Assembly (NCBI RefSeq): GCF_023078275.1
Contig: NC_062982.1
Span: 10,242,880 to 10,306,879, forward strand
Length of the DNA: 64,000 nucleotides
Direction: 5' to 3'
Source: Leguminivora glycinivorella
Taxonomy: Eukaryota; Arthropoda; Insecta; Lepidoptera; Tortricidae
The notes beneath the pieces are model-generated. The model had not been told where the DNA came from, searched no databases, and saw only the letters and a list, made by a program, of their open reading frames with translations. This document shows, in pieces, positions 34,726 through 44,541 of the stretch. The position numbers were made by a program, and so were the translations under genes. The number at the start of each line of letters is the position of its first letter. The stretch's first letter is position 1.

Positions 34726-35918
34726 CGCCGCGGCGGCTAGCGGCGGCGGCGAGGCGAGCCGGCGACTCGGGCGACGGCCGAAGCCGAGGAGCGCTCCTCA
34801 CTAGTCACATTCCTGTGCCTGTTCCAACTGCGGTCAGTTCCTAGGAGGTTCTCGGTGACGTCCTAAATTATTGAGGCTTCGAGCTGTAAAGCGTTATTGT
34901 GATACATTTTAGCGTAGGTGTAGATATTAATGCGACGAGTGCGCGACTCGTACCGAGTGCCATTTGCAGTAACGACTTTTCGAGTTAATGTATATTTTAT
35001 CGAATCCGTTTGTTTTGTACTTGTAACAGTATACTAGTGTCCGCGGGGACAATAAATCGTAGGCGTAGTGGAACTGGAGAGCGGTTCAGGGCAGGAGTGT
35101 CCTGTTCGAGAGATCACTGTGAATGCTATCATATTTTAATACGTTTATACAAACAATAAGCCTTATGTCATAGATCTATCTACCTGTCGAATTATGAGCG
35201 GGGCGTCACGTAGTTAGAAAGATTTAATATTCACTGTGTCGTCTCACTGAACTGTAGATATTCGGTTTATTAAGATTTATTAAGAATATATCTGTGGTGA
35301 CACAATAATCTCACCCTTGTTAGATCATTGTAAAGTTTCTATTAATATTATTAGCATTAACGAGTATATGTCTGAGTACTAGGTAAGTCACGTATTACTG
35401 CGATCATCGAGCAATCTAGGTAACTCTATGAGGATTATGTGAACTGTTTTATACTTATTTACATTGATGTTATGAACTGGATATTTTATATTTTTGTATA
35501 GCCACGCAGACATGACATATTTTCCTATAAAGAACTGATATTAGTCGTTGATTCGGTTTTGAGATTTTAGCCAACGAACGTTATAGGAGTACGAAATTAA
35601 ATTATTATTAATTGTAAGCAATATCATACTATTTATTAGACCTTTCTTTATGTGTATATGTACCTGAATTCTTTTATATGTGGCCATATGAATTTAACTA
35701 AATCTACAATAATAAAATGCCATCTAATGAATTATTATTATTTGACACTTGTTTTATTAATAACTATCAACATAATAAATTAATGTGCATAATATCATAA
35801 CTCTGGTGTTTATTTTAATCCCTAATTATTTATTGTAAGTAAATCAATCAGTAAATCAAACGACAAAATTTTATTATAAATGTAATAAGTACTTGTCATT
35901 TTCTCAGAAATAAATAAA
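34726..35918 (+). other. Gbs-76A: 3' UTR of the Gbs-76A-like gene
   Basis: Follows the TGA stop. Candidate poly(A) signals AATAAA occur at 35,051, 35,711 and 35,913, so alternative 3' ends are possible. The first 80 bases are GC-rich, the rest AT-rich and free of recognised repeats. Confidence 0.5.
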
Positions 35919-36780
35919 ACATTATTACTTAACTATCGTCATCTATAAATGACACTAGTATTAGAACTGTACAAAATTAATTTCCTTTTCTGTAACTTAA
36001 TTATCAGCTTAAAATATGATTCCTACTTGATACGTACAAGTTACGAATTAATATAATTACTAAGCCAACTTATTATATTTACATGAAGGCAAAAATATAT
36101 CACAATGCTTGGATGATAATGAAATACAAAACATTAATATTAACTTATAACGAGTCATAAATAAAGAAGATCATCCAATTATTTCAACATAGGTACCTAA
36201 CAAAATCATGGATGTAGGTTTAAAGCAAAAGATTAGACACAATAAGGTCCTACTTCCATGGAGATTAATTGAGAAATCGGCCTTATTGTCTACAGACAAT
36301 GTAGTACATATTGTTTGTGAACGTCACATTTTGTGACGTTATCAATTAATTACACTGCTTATCAGTATCAAGACCTTTTAGAAATTGTCTCTTATTTTTA
36401 TACAAAACAATAATATAAATAAGAGATATTGTTTGTTTATACTTAACGTACGTATTTTGTCGTATGATTATAATGTCATTAGTCTTTGTATTATTTTAAG
36501 TGAAAGTGATATGAGTAGTTTTAATTGCTAGATATTATTAATTACCATCCAACGTATAGGAAACAAATATATTGCAATGGCCGAGTTTGCCATGCAAACC
36601 TCTTGGCCTGATTTATAAAATTTACCTAATTCTACAAATTATATTATATTTGCAATAATACCATCTACTTCTCAAGAGTTAAATACTCAAGAATCATTCA
36701 GGTATAAAAATTACTCATACAAATTTGTTCTACCGACGTCTTTCCAATTAAAATAAAAAAAATACAGCAAATTCTATACG
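35919..36780. other. intergenic stretch between the convergent genes
   Basis: AT-rich, with no feature supported. Confidence 0.45.
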
Positions 36781-36945
36781 CAACTATGGGAACAAATAAA
36801 ATTATTTAACAAATATTTTGATTTGTGTTTTTAAGTAGTCACACTACTATATAATATACATATATAAATTAAAAATCGAAATAAGATGTCATATATTAAA
36901 GAAAAAGTTACGGACACCACCAGTGGTGAAGGCCGGATGCAGCAA
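36781..36945 (+). repeat. diverged copy of the 63.5-kb tRNA-like repeat family
   Basis: Follows the complement of 63,550-63,790: GGGAACAAATAAAATTATTT, then AAGTAGTCACACTACTATAT, then an arm-like 'aatcgaaataagatgtcata' and 'accagtggtgaaggccgg'. The tRNA middle is deleted. Confidence 0.5.
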
Positions 36946-37599
36946 ATGTTTTTTTTGTTATATTTGGCTTTTTTTGTAAGCTGGGGCTATATCAATAGTC
37001 TGTCAAACCACTTCCGTCACTAGAAAAAAGCAACAAATTTAAAAATAATCATCATTCGCCTGCCCTTATCCCATTCATTTGGGGTCGGCGCAGCATGTCT
37101 TCCGCTACCATACCTCCCTATCATCCGTCATTTCAACAAATTTAAAAATAATACAGTCGCGAAAGTTAATTGTCGCCCCATAGATAATTTTAATTTCGCG
37201 CCTTTTTCTAGTTACAAGCTTTTTTATGAATTACAGACATAGACAATAAAGACATGTACATACATATTCATGTCAGCGTAATGTGCAACATCTCGTTACA
37301 ATCCAACACATAGTCTAAGTTAGGTACTTTCGAATAAATAATAAAATAATAGGTTAGGTTTTTTATAATATGTAGGTTAGGTTTTTTATAATATGTTTAT
37401 ATGTTTTTATATTGTTTTGTAAGTGTTTTTTTATTTTACTTTTATACTCATATTGTAAAAAACCTAGCATAAGAAAAAAGATAAATAAAGGATTAATAAT
37501 AAATAATAATTTTATATGGACAATACGGCAGACATAAGTACCTATAGGTATGTATTCCCTAATTTTTCATGGAATTTAGACTATTTAATTTATGACTTA

Positions 37600-37732
37600 G
37601 TCCGTTTTCACATTATCCGATCCGATATCGGATGTCGGAAGGATTTCAATAGAAAAAATCCAAGATGGCTCCTGTAATGTATGGGATATCGGTCGGACAT
37701 CCGATATCGGATCGGATAATGTGGAAACGCAT
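37600..37732. mobile_element. Harbinger-like MITE, CCGATATCGGAT family, intact
   Basis: Well-preserved inverted termini GTCCGTTTTCACATTATCCG and inner CCGATATCGGATGTC, flanked by TTA at 37,597-37,599 and 37,733-37,735. Closely similar to 21,961-22,093. Confidence 0.8.
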
Positions 37733-38092
37733 TTAGTCACGTTAAATGATGAATGATCTTATGCATTTTCCAGACGAAACAAGGAAATTAAAAAAAATGC
37801 TGGTCAGGTTCTTCAAATTATGTTCTAAGTGTACTTAACCTAGGTACATGTACTCAACGAGACTACCTACTTACTCTTCAAGTCTTCACAATAAGCGTTT
37901 GCACTGCAACCATTTCACAACACAAAAATGTCTATTGGCCTCACGCTGTACAAGGTATTAAATATACAATAGATACGAACAAAGTGCCTAAAGTATGTAT
38001 CCATAACCTTAACGTATAGATAGATTGATTCATGAGAGTTGGCATTAGGTAATGAAATTAACAAAATTTTGATTGTATGATAAGGTGAACTA

Positions 38093-38200
38093 GGGTAATT
38101 CCGAAAGTCGTCTAAAGTCGCACAAAAATCACCACTATTTCCATCATATCAAGATCCCCCTTTCGGAATTACCAGAGCATCTTTGTCATTCGGAATTACA
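38093..38200. mobile_element. GGGTAATTCCG MITE, second copy
   Basis: Same termini and core ('aaatcaccactatttccatc') as 1817-1973 but without the 40-bp insertion. The right end has decayed. The composite MITE starts 8 bases further on. Confidence 0.7.
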
Positions 38201-38207
38201 TTAATAC

Positions 38208-38434
38208 ATTTTCAGTACAGATGGTGTTTTTGTTACGCACTAGTGCGAGAAGTGGTTCATTATATGCCAGGTCGAAACTTCGGAGGCTCATCTGTACTGA
38301 AAAACGTCGTACGATACACGTGCGAAAAGGAAGTTCGAAACGAGTGGCGATAAATTAAAACACGACCGAAGGGAGTGTTTTAAATCGACACGAGTTACGA
38401 ATTTTACGCACTTTTTTACGCACTTGTATCGTAC
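38208..38434 (+). mobile_element. composite two-palindrome MITE, copy 1
   Basis: Palindrome 1 (TTCAGTACAGATGG ... CATCTGTACTGAA) is followed after a short GTC joint by palindrome 2 (GTACGATACACGTGCGAAAA ... GCACTTGTATCGTAC). In this copy the loop of palindrome 2 reads 'gaaacgagtggcgataaatt' then 'cgaccgaagggagtg'. See also 45,247-45,480 and 53,699-53,928. Confidence 0.8.
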
Positions 38435-38780
38435 TTAATGTACTATTTTTTTTTATCTCAACAGCTGCCATTTTCATTCACTCATTCGTTCCATTCGAAC
38501 CCCTGTAACTCAGTCCTGTGAATCGACCTGCGGGCGTAGCATCACTAGTGTGATAAACCTGATCGCGTTGGTGCGTCCCTATCACACTTACAAATAACGG
38601 CCTGATGTGATAGGCGACCGTGCTTGCCCGCCTATACTTATTAGAAACAAAATGGTGTACCTATACATATTATATTAAAACTTTGTCCGTGTCGATATTG
38701 AACACCTCAACTGTACCTACCCAAAAAGTGTTCAACACTCGCGGGTGCTTATTAACTGCCACTTTACACTAAAATAGTCG

Positions 38781-39010
38781 CTACACTCGTCTGAACCTCT
38801 TCTTCATCGCTCGCCGCTTGACTCGCTGCGAGACCGGCAGCGTTACTCCGGGTTCTCGCAACGCCTTGAGTTGCAGATGGAGGCGCTGTTTGCAGAACTC
38901 GTAGAATTCTATTTCGCGAGTGAAGTTCGCGCGGACCATGTTCTTGACGGCTTCGGATACAGGCGGCTTGAAGGCGTTGCGGTTGATGCGGTTGAATGTG
39001 TTGAGTTCCT
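38781..39010 (-). CDS. pip: pipe/HS2ST-like sulfotransferase, last coding exon
   Basis: The reverse strand opens with acceptor TTGCAG and completes a codon split G|AG with the preceding exon. It then reads ELNTFNRINRNAFKPPVSEA, VKNMVRANFTREIEFYEFCK and QRLHLQ, before a basic tail ending KKRFRRV and stop TAG (38,781-38,783). FTREIEFYEFCKQRL matches the C-terminal helix of heparan sulfate 2-O-sulfotransferases (human counterpart ENEFYEF). Members are Golgi type II membrane enzymes that move sulfate from PAPS to a uronic acid 2-OH; Drosophila Pipe acts in follicle cells to set embryonic dorsoventral polarity. The basic 25-residue tail after QRLHLQ is an extension whose role is unknown. The poly(A) signal was not placed. 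Confidence 0.88.
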
Positions 39011-39408
39011 CTGCAATGGAATTATACAGTTATGTATTTTAAATATGACTAAGAAACATTATGTGACAAACTATTGCACGAGAGTTAATAATTCAAGCAT
39101 CGTAGAGGGGTCATGGATATTAAAAAACCCTGTATCATAAAATAACTGATGAGCAGAATATAGCAGCAGGGTATAATGTGTCAATATTAAGGGATCAATA
39201 TTGCATTTCGACACGGATGGGTATTTATATGAAAGATGATATTTAAGAATCCCTCAGTTAGGTAATCGACGTAGGTATTGGTATCTACTTAATAAAACTA
39301 ATACTCGTATAGTATGTATACGATATCTCAGCAATTCCCGATAAGTTTGTACATTTGGATCACGTCTCCTTTTTGGATAAAAATTGGTAGGCTGATAGAG
39401 TCCATGAT

Positions 39409-39569
39409 GCTGAGCAAGATCGACTAGGTTTCCCAAAATGTCCTAGGTTGATTGTATGAAACTTTCCTTTTTTGTTACCCGAAAATGTATATAAATCTGG
39501 TAACAAAAAAGGAAGGTTTCATACAAACTACATAGGACATTTTGGGAAACCTAGTGGATCTTGCTCAGC
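39409..39569. repeat. long snap-back hairpin in the last pip intron
   Basis: Arms of roughly 65-70 nt with few mismatches (GCTGAGCAAGATCGACTAGG on the left; the complement ends at 39,569) enclose a short loop near 39,485-39,500. The middle part contains TTTCCTTTTTTGTTACC and its complement. Non-coding; a foldback MITE or inverted duplication. Confidence 0.8.
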
Positions 39570-39835
39570 TTCTTTTTGGGAATTGCACATCTAAACATGA
39601 GGATGTAAATTGAATTGAAGTGACGGACAGTTGTACGATTTTAAAAGAGATTGGGATTGCTACGATTGAAAAGTCAGGCGCTCGTGACTGTGGTGTTCGG
39701 TCACAGCAAAGTGAGCGTAATACTTTGATGATCCACCTCCGACAGGCGTTAAAATGGATGGCGTTTATTTCGAACGTTGGGAGAACGGGGAACCCTTTAA
39801 CAGAGAGAGGATGGAAGTAACCTCAGGTAACTTAC

Positions 39836-39947
39836 CCCAATACAGTTTAGAGCCGCTTTGTAAGAACCGTGGGATGTATCTCTCGAGAGCCAGTAGGGTA
39901 GAGTTCATGTCCTCCAATACACCCAACATAGCATATTACTCCTGCTT
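39836..39947 (-). pseudogene. pip: partial copy of pip exon 40,137-40,291 (copy 3)
   Basis: Reads YAMLGVLEDMNSTLLALERY then IPRF, and ends SKLYW + G at donor GTAAGT, the same frame and donor as the functional exon. It is open for 35 codons. The 5' third of the exon is missing, and the codon before YAM is TAA where the real exon has CAG. Splicing from its donor to the last pip exon would keep frame, so it resembles a truncated alternative exon, but no good upstream acceptor in frame is obvious. Confidence 0.75.
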
Positions 39948-39973
39948 CCATGGCTGACATGATGATAACTTAC

Positions 39974-40090
39974 CCCAATACAATTTAGAGTCGCCTTGGA
40001 AGAACCGTGGGATGTGTTTCTCGAGAGCCAACACTGCCAACAGGGTCTAGAGTTCATGTCCTCCAACACACCCACCACAGCATATTGCTA
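39974..40090 (-). pseudogene. pip: partial copy of pip exon 40,137-40,291 (copy 2)
   Basis: Same 3' part and donor GTAAGT as the functional exon, including VVGVLEDMNS. A net +10-nt change (one extra base near 'aactctagaccc' plus a 9-nt repeat of 'ttggcagtg') breaks the frame. A relic of exon duplication. Confidence 0.75.
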
Positions 40091-40136
40091 CGGCTGATAC
40101 ACTTAATACTACCCCAAACTACACTACTAAACTTAC

Positions 40137-40291
40137 CCCAGTACAGCTTGGAGGCGCCTTGAAAGAACCTAGGGATGTATCTCTCGAGAGCCAACAGGGT
40201 GGAGTTCATGTCCTCCAACACACCCACCACAGCATACTGCTCCTCCACAACACGCTTAGCGCGCTGCAGGGCTTCTACGCTGTTGAACGGC
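40137..40291 (-). CDS. pip: pipe/HS2ST-like sulfotransferase, penultimate exon
   Basis: The exon begins after acceptor ATTCCAG with one base completing the codon ACG started by the previous exon. It reads PFNSVEALQRAKRVVEEQYA, VVGVLEDMNSTLLALERYIP, RFFQGASKLYW and ends with one base before donor GTAAGT. The pattern AL-x-RAK-x-x-(V/I)-x-E-x-Y-x-(V/L)-VGV-x-E-x-(L/M) followed by LPRFF-x-GA-type sequence is diagnostic of the HS2ST family (human RAKYNLINEYFLVGVTEEL, PRFFRGA). It encodes part of the sulfotransferase domain near the acceptor-substrate side. Two degraded copies of this exon lie 46-300 bp downstream. Confidence 0.9.
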
Positions 40292-40901
40292 CTGGAATAT
40301 TCAATAAACACATTTAGCTTTTATACAGCATTGAATAGGTTCCAGAGGATGTTTTAGCGTGTAGGTAATCGGGAAACATTGAAATTTTATGGATGTTTAG
40401 CAATGCACCGAAGAAAAGTTGTCAAAGTTCTCGGTATTGCTCTTCGCAACATTTATTTGCCAAACTTTAGGGTCAACTTCTTTGGCATTTGATGAGTGGA
40501 TAATAAATGCCAGTTTGTACTTCAAAGATGAAATGAAGCAATCGTCAATTGGTAGATATTACCTATTGTGTAATACATCCTAATATTAAAGAGAATGTTC
40601 TCAATGGAAACTTTAATGAGAATTTTCTTATGAAAATTTCCAGTAAATTACGGAAATTTTGAAATTGCAACTCGTACATTGCTATGGATGTTATCAAGTT
40701 TGTTTCTAAGAATATATAAACCGATTAATTATACTAGTAGCACCATCTGTGCGAGTGTGGCGACTGTGGCGTCAGGTATTATAACTCGAGTTTCCTGGAG
40801 CCAAAGGCTAGTGCTTAAAGGGATCCTTAGCTAGAGGGCGTTGGTTAAATGTGAATAAGATTTACCCTAGGTGGCGCTATTCACATAGTTTTGTTTACAA
40901 A

Positions 40902-41049
40902 TGTGTCGCTAAATTTCAACCATGGGTAAATCCATTCTGCTTTAAGGTTAATATACTTAATAACTATATACAAAATATAACATTGATCTGAAAGATAATA
41001 TACCTTATAGCAGAATGGATTTACCCAAGTTTGAAGTTAAGCGACACAA
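40902..41049. mobile_element. MITE with TGTGTCGCT ends
   Basis: Termini of about 45 bp are inverted: TGTGTCGCTAAATTTCAACC and 'gggtaaatccattctgcttt' on the left, complements on the right. The loop is A/T-rich. It lies in the pip intron between exons at 40.3 and 42.4 kb. Confidence 0.75.
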
Positions 41050-41805
41050 ATAGACAACGTTATTTATTCAATAAAAGTTGCAAATAAACACACTCAGAAT
41101 TTTATACAAATCTTATTTTTGTTACAAATGTATGCATGCCGAGTGCTAGCTTATTATAAACTTGCAAAATTGCAAAATACTTCTTCTGATAAAATTGCAA
41201 AATAAACTAAAAAAACTCTCAATAACATTGGATTTTAGATTTAAATGGCATCAACGTGACAAATTTTGGCAATTGCAAACCTAGTGGTACTTTATAAAAA
41301 CGCGTGCAAGTAAAAAGCCAAGCAGTGTCTCGTCGGCGGTTTTTGTGGCGCTAATAGAATGTCATGGGGCTTTTTATTCGCCGGTCGTTAACTCGTTAAG
41401 CGACGTGGTTCGGCGCTTCTTCATACAATATGTGTGAAAAAAAGGTTATTTTGGGTAAAAAAATAAATCTGACGTCTTAATTTTGGTATGGTGCTTGGTA
41501 AATAGCCGGCTAGAAAAGTTCAGCAGAAAACTATAGTCAAAAATAGTTTTGTGATCAGCAGCGCAGGGATTCGCCATGTGGACATAAAACAAATCAGCTA
41601 CAGGCTTGGTCATCTACATACAAATGAAGTATTCTGTAACAAGCTTTGTCAAACTTAAGTATTTTTTATTTTTTTTTTATTTATTTAAGTAAGTTTTGTA
41701 AGTTTTTTTTTATTTATTTATTACAATAACATTGTAAGTGTATTAAATGCCTACTACGCCATAGTGCCACCCCGGACCGTAGCTGGCTCAAATGATCCCA
41801 AATAC

Positions 41806-42008
41806 TGATGTGCAGACGGAAAGTTTCCATATTTCTGAAATTTTCACATAGGAAAACTTCGGAAACTTTCCATACTTTGTATGGACAATGGTATGGATGG
41901 AAACTTTCCTTTTCATAAATTTAAATTCCCTTTATTTTTCGTGAAATTTTCGTGAATTTTTCAAGAAATTTAAGATTTTTTTGGAAAGTTTCCGCAACTT
42001 GCACATCA
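41806..42008. mobile_element. MITE with GGAAAGTTTCC subterminal motifs
   Basis: Ends TGATGTGCAGACGGAAAGTT and (complement) TGATGTGCAAGTTGCGGAAA are inverted. GGAAAGTTTCC/GGAAACTTTCC recurs five times inside. Confidence 0.65.
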
Positions 42009-42072
42009 TTAATCCCAAAGCACTGGGCGCGTTACCTGGTTGTACAGCCAGGAAAATTTGTTGGACTAGGCA

Positions 42073-42161
42073 CAGTCGAGTTCATAAATATGTGTACATT
42101 TTTTCACCTTATGGCCTAGAGTTAAGGCGAAGAAATGTACACATATTTATGAACTCGACTG
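42073..42161. mobile_element. short snap-back element
   Basis: Arms CAGTCGAGTTCATAAATATG + TGTACATTT pair over about 35 nt with a 20-nt loop. Non-coding. Confidence 0.7.
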
Positions 42162-42274
42162 CCTCTAAGCCGTCGACCCAATTCCCACAGAAACTCCTTA
42201 GCCTCCGCTCCCTAAGGCCTTGCAGTCTCCACCGCAACGGGTATTTTATTTAGTTTTTTTTTGATACCAAAACA

Positions 42275-42392
42275 TTGCACTGAGGTTTGTGAAAAAGAAA
42301 AGCGTTTGCTGGCGGTGCACTGAGGTTCGTGAAGAAGGAAAGCGTTTGCTTCACCCTCCACGTAGCAGTAGGTACCTACTCGTGGTCGCCTA
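42275..42392 (-). pseudogene. pip: two partial copies of pip exon 42,431-42,555
   Basis: Copy 2 (about 42,315-42,392) reads CYVEGEANAFLLHEPQCT, matching the real exon's CRYVEGE and HEPQCT but lacking its middle (HEGIGDHRRQ and FFCG) and its splice donor. Copy 3 (about 42,275-42,312) keeps only the end. Both are broken, non-functional duplicates located immediately downstream of the true exon. Confidence 0.65.
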
Positions 42393-42430
42393 GCAAATAT
42401 ACTCGTAGAACAAAACGACAAGGTACTGAC

Positions 42431-42555
42431 GTGCATTGAGGTTCGTGTCCGCAGAAGAAGAGTGTTTGCCGGCGATGGTCTCCGATGCCCTCGTGCGTTT
42501 CTCCCTCCACGTATCGACATTCGCGGTCGCCGCTCAGCACGCACGTCTCGAAATC
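42431..42555 (-). CDS. pip: pipe/HS2ST-like sulfotransferase, exon with FFCGHEP
   Basis: After acceptor TTTCAG the exon reads DFETCVLSGDRECRYVEGET, HEGIGDHRRQTLFFCGHEPQ, C and two bases AC before donor GTCAGT; the next exon supplies G. The order DF-x-x-CV, D-x-EC, then Q-x-x-FFCGH-x-x-x-C is characteristic of HS2ST/Pipe proteins (human FDECV, IPFFCGHSSEC). The conserved cysteines likely form disulfides in the Golgi lumenal domain. The preceding exon lies 20.8 kb away at 63.3 kb, across an intron full of transposons. Splice phases match on both sides. Confidence 0.9.
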
Positions 42556-43174
42556 CTGAAACACAATGCAACTGTTGAATACGCTAGTTTCCTATATTTA
42601 AAATAAAATATTTTATGCACTGCACGAAATAAAGCTCCACAAAATTTGAAGAAATATATGGACGGTAGTTATATTTCAACAAAATTTCTATTTAATAAGT
42701 CAAAGAGAAAGATAAAAAGTAAATGAATTGACCGTGACGTCACTCCTCAGTATTTCATAGTAATTCCATACTAGCAAATCGTTTTGACAGTTCTTAAAAA
42801 GAAGCTGATTTTACTAGTAGGAAACTAGCCTATTGTTGGTACGGCTGATGATGTAATTGCGGAAAAAAATTAAAAGGAATCGTGTGACAAAGGATGCGTT
42901 TTTTAGCTGTTGGGGTTGGATTGAGAGAACCGAATTGAAGTTATATACGTTCTCATTTTAAGGATTTTAAAACTACTTCTTTAACGTTACATGGCGGCGA
43001 TGATATGAATACTGATAGATATTGATATTCGAATTAGGTATTATAATTAAGATCTTCAAATTCCTAAATTATTTCATCTCTATCTATGGTGTTATAGAAT
43101 TTTTTAATAAGACACATTATCTGGCATCAGCAACAAACGTGATGATAGCAGGTACGAGTAGGATAGAGACCTCA

Positions 43175-43637
43175 GGGTGGCTAGCCGAATGGCACAATCG
43201 CTCACGAAACGCTCACGAAACGAAGCGCTAGTAGATATCTATCTCTATCGCGCTTGCGTATTGGCGCGACAGAGCCAGCGGCGTATCGCTTTCGTTTGGC
43301 GTCGGAGAAATGCCATTCGGCTACGGGGCCAGGGTGGCTAGCCGAATGGCACAATCGCTCACGAAACGCTCACGAAACGAAGCGCTAGTAGATATCTATC
43401 TCTATCGCGCTTACGTATTGGCGCGACAGAGCCAGCGGCGTATCGCTTTCGTTTGGCGTCGGAGAAATGCCATTCGGCTACGGGGCCAGGGTGGCTAGCC
43501 GAATGGCACAAACGCTCACGAAACGAAGCGCTAGTAGATATCTATCTCTATCGTGCTTGCGTATTGGCGCGACAGAGCCAGCGGCGTATCGCTTTCGTTT
43601 GGCGTCGGAGAAATGCCATTCGGCTACGGGGCCAGGG
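43175..43637 (+). repeat. triple tandem of a 157-bp MITE-like unit
   Basis: Three head-to-tail units start at 43,175, 43,332 and 43,489 (157, 157 and 146 bp), each beginning GGGTGGCTAGCCGAATGGCA and ending TGCCATTCGGCTACGGGGCC. Unit 3 has lost 11 bp where CTCACGAAACG is duplicated in the others. The single inverted copy at 17,836-17,995 shows what one unit looks like. Weak repeated frames of about 60 residues across the units are by-products. Confidence 0.88.
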
Positions 43638-44085
43638 CTCGTAGTTACTTATTTATTTATTTATTTATTTTATTGGTATTCAGGATAACAACAGCCGTAA
43701 ATATAACTAAGACATACTACTGCTTACGTATAAGAAGGCCAATAACAGTCATCCATTAAATTACATTTTGTAAGAATTAAATTAACTAAATGTTATATAA
43801 ACAATCAAAATGTGCAATACACACAAATGCTCCAACGGCTAAAGTACATACAGGTTGTTGATTAAGTATTCTTATAATTACGTAACTTAAGGCTTCAATA
43901 GCTATCCACCTACTTAATTCATTAGAATACTAGTATAAATACTCATAAGTCAGACACCAACAAAACTTACGTCAAGAATTTACAATAGTACCCACCAGAC
44001 CATGGCCGATAAACAGCATAGCATTCCCCTAGTACCCAGTAAAAGTTACGATGATTTTATTTTATTTTTTGATTTTATTATTCAT

Positions 44086-44541
44086 TTAAGTTTCAGGTTC
44101 ATTAAAATTTTCGTTTTCACTGAGCAAAATTGCATAAATATCTTTTTTATATCTATGTTTAGACCCTATAAAAGGATCAGAAGAGGAAAATTCGGTGTTA
44201 TACAAGTGAGGGATCCTAGATAGAACGGAGTTAGAACCATAGTTAGTAGTGTGAAAGGGAACATGAAAGAGAGTTGTGTGTCGGGTTCGCCGCCTTGGGA
44301 CTCGAAATGAAAGGCTAGATAACAGTTCAGGACAGTCTAAACGATTTCTAATGATATCAAAAAGCAGGCTCATATCAGACATTTTGCGCCTATCCTCAAG
44401 AGAATATTCCCGGCAGTTACCTTTATACCCAACAGATGTCTTCTTAAATTTATAATTTAAATGAGCTATAAATCTTTTTTGGATTCTTTCGATGCGTTCT
44501 TTATGAACAGCATAGCAAACTGACCAAATTGGTGATGCATA
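44086..44541 (-). pseudogene. LINE A ORF2, C-terminal part
   Basis: The last 151 residues of the reverse transcriptase protein: ASPIWSVCYAVHKERIERIQ opens the thumb/C-terminal region (…A-SPIW-x-P/V-type motif of non-LTR RTs), and the stop follows FNEPET. Its first codon is TAT across the transposon insertion site, in the same frame as 46,568-48,016. It is open throughout. Confidence 0.85.

Noticed and set aside
33879..34801. Long reverse-strand and alternative-frame open stretches opposite the Gbs-76A exon
   Set aside because: Shadows of a GC-rich coding exon: rich in Arg, Ala and Ser, no domains.
43310..43759. Arg-rich frames over the triple tandem as a protein repeat
   Set aside because: 157 bp is not divisible by three, so each unit shifts the frame.
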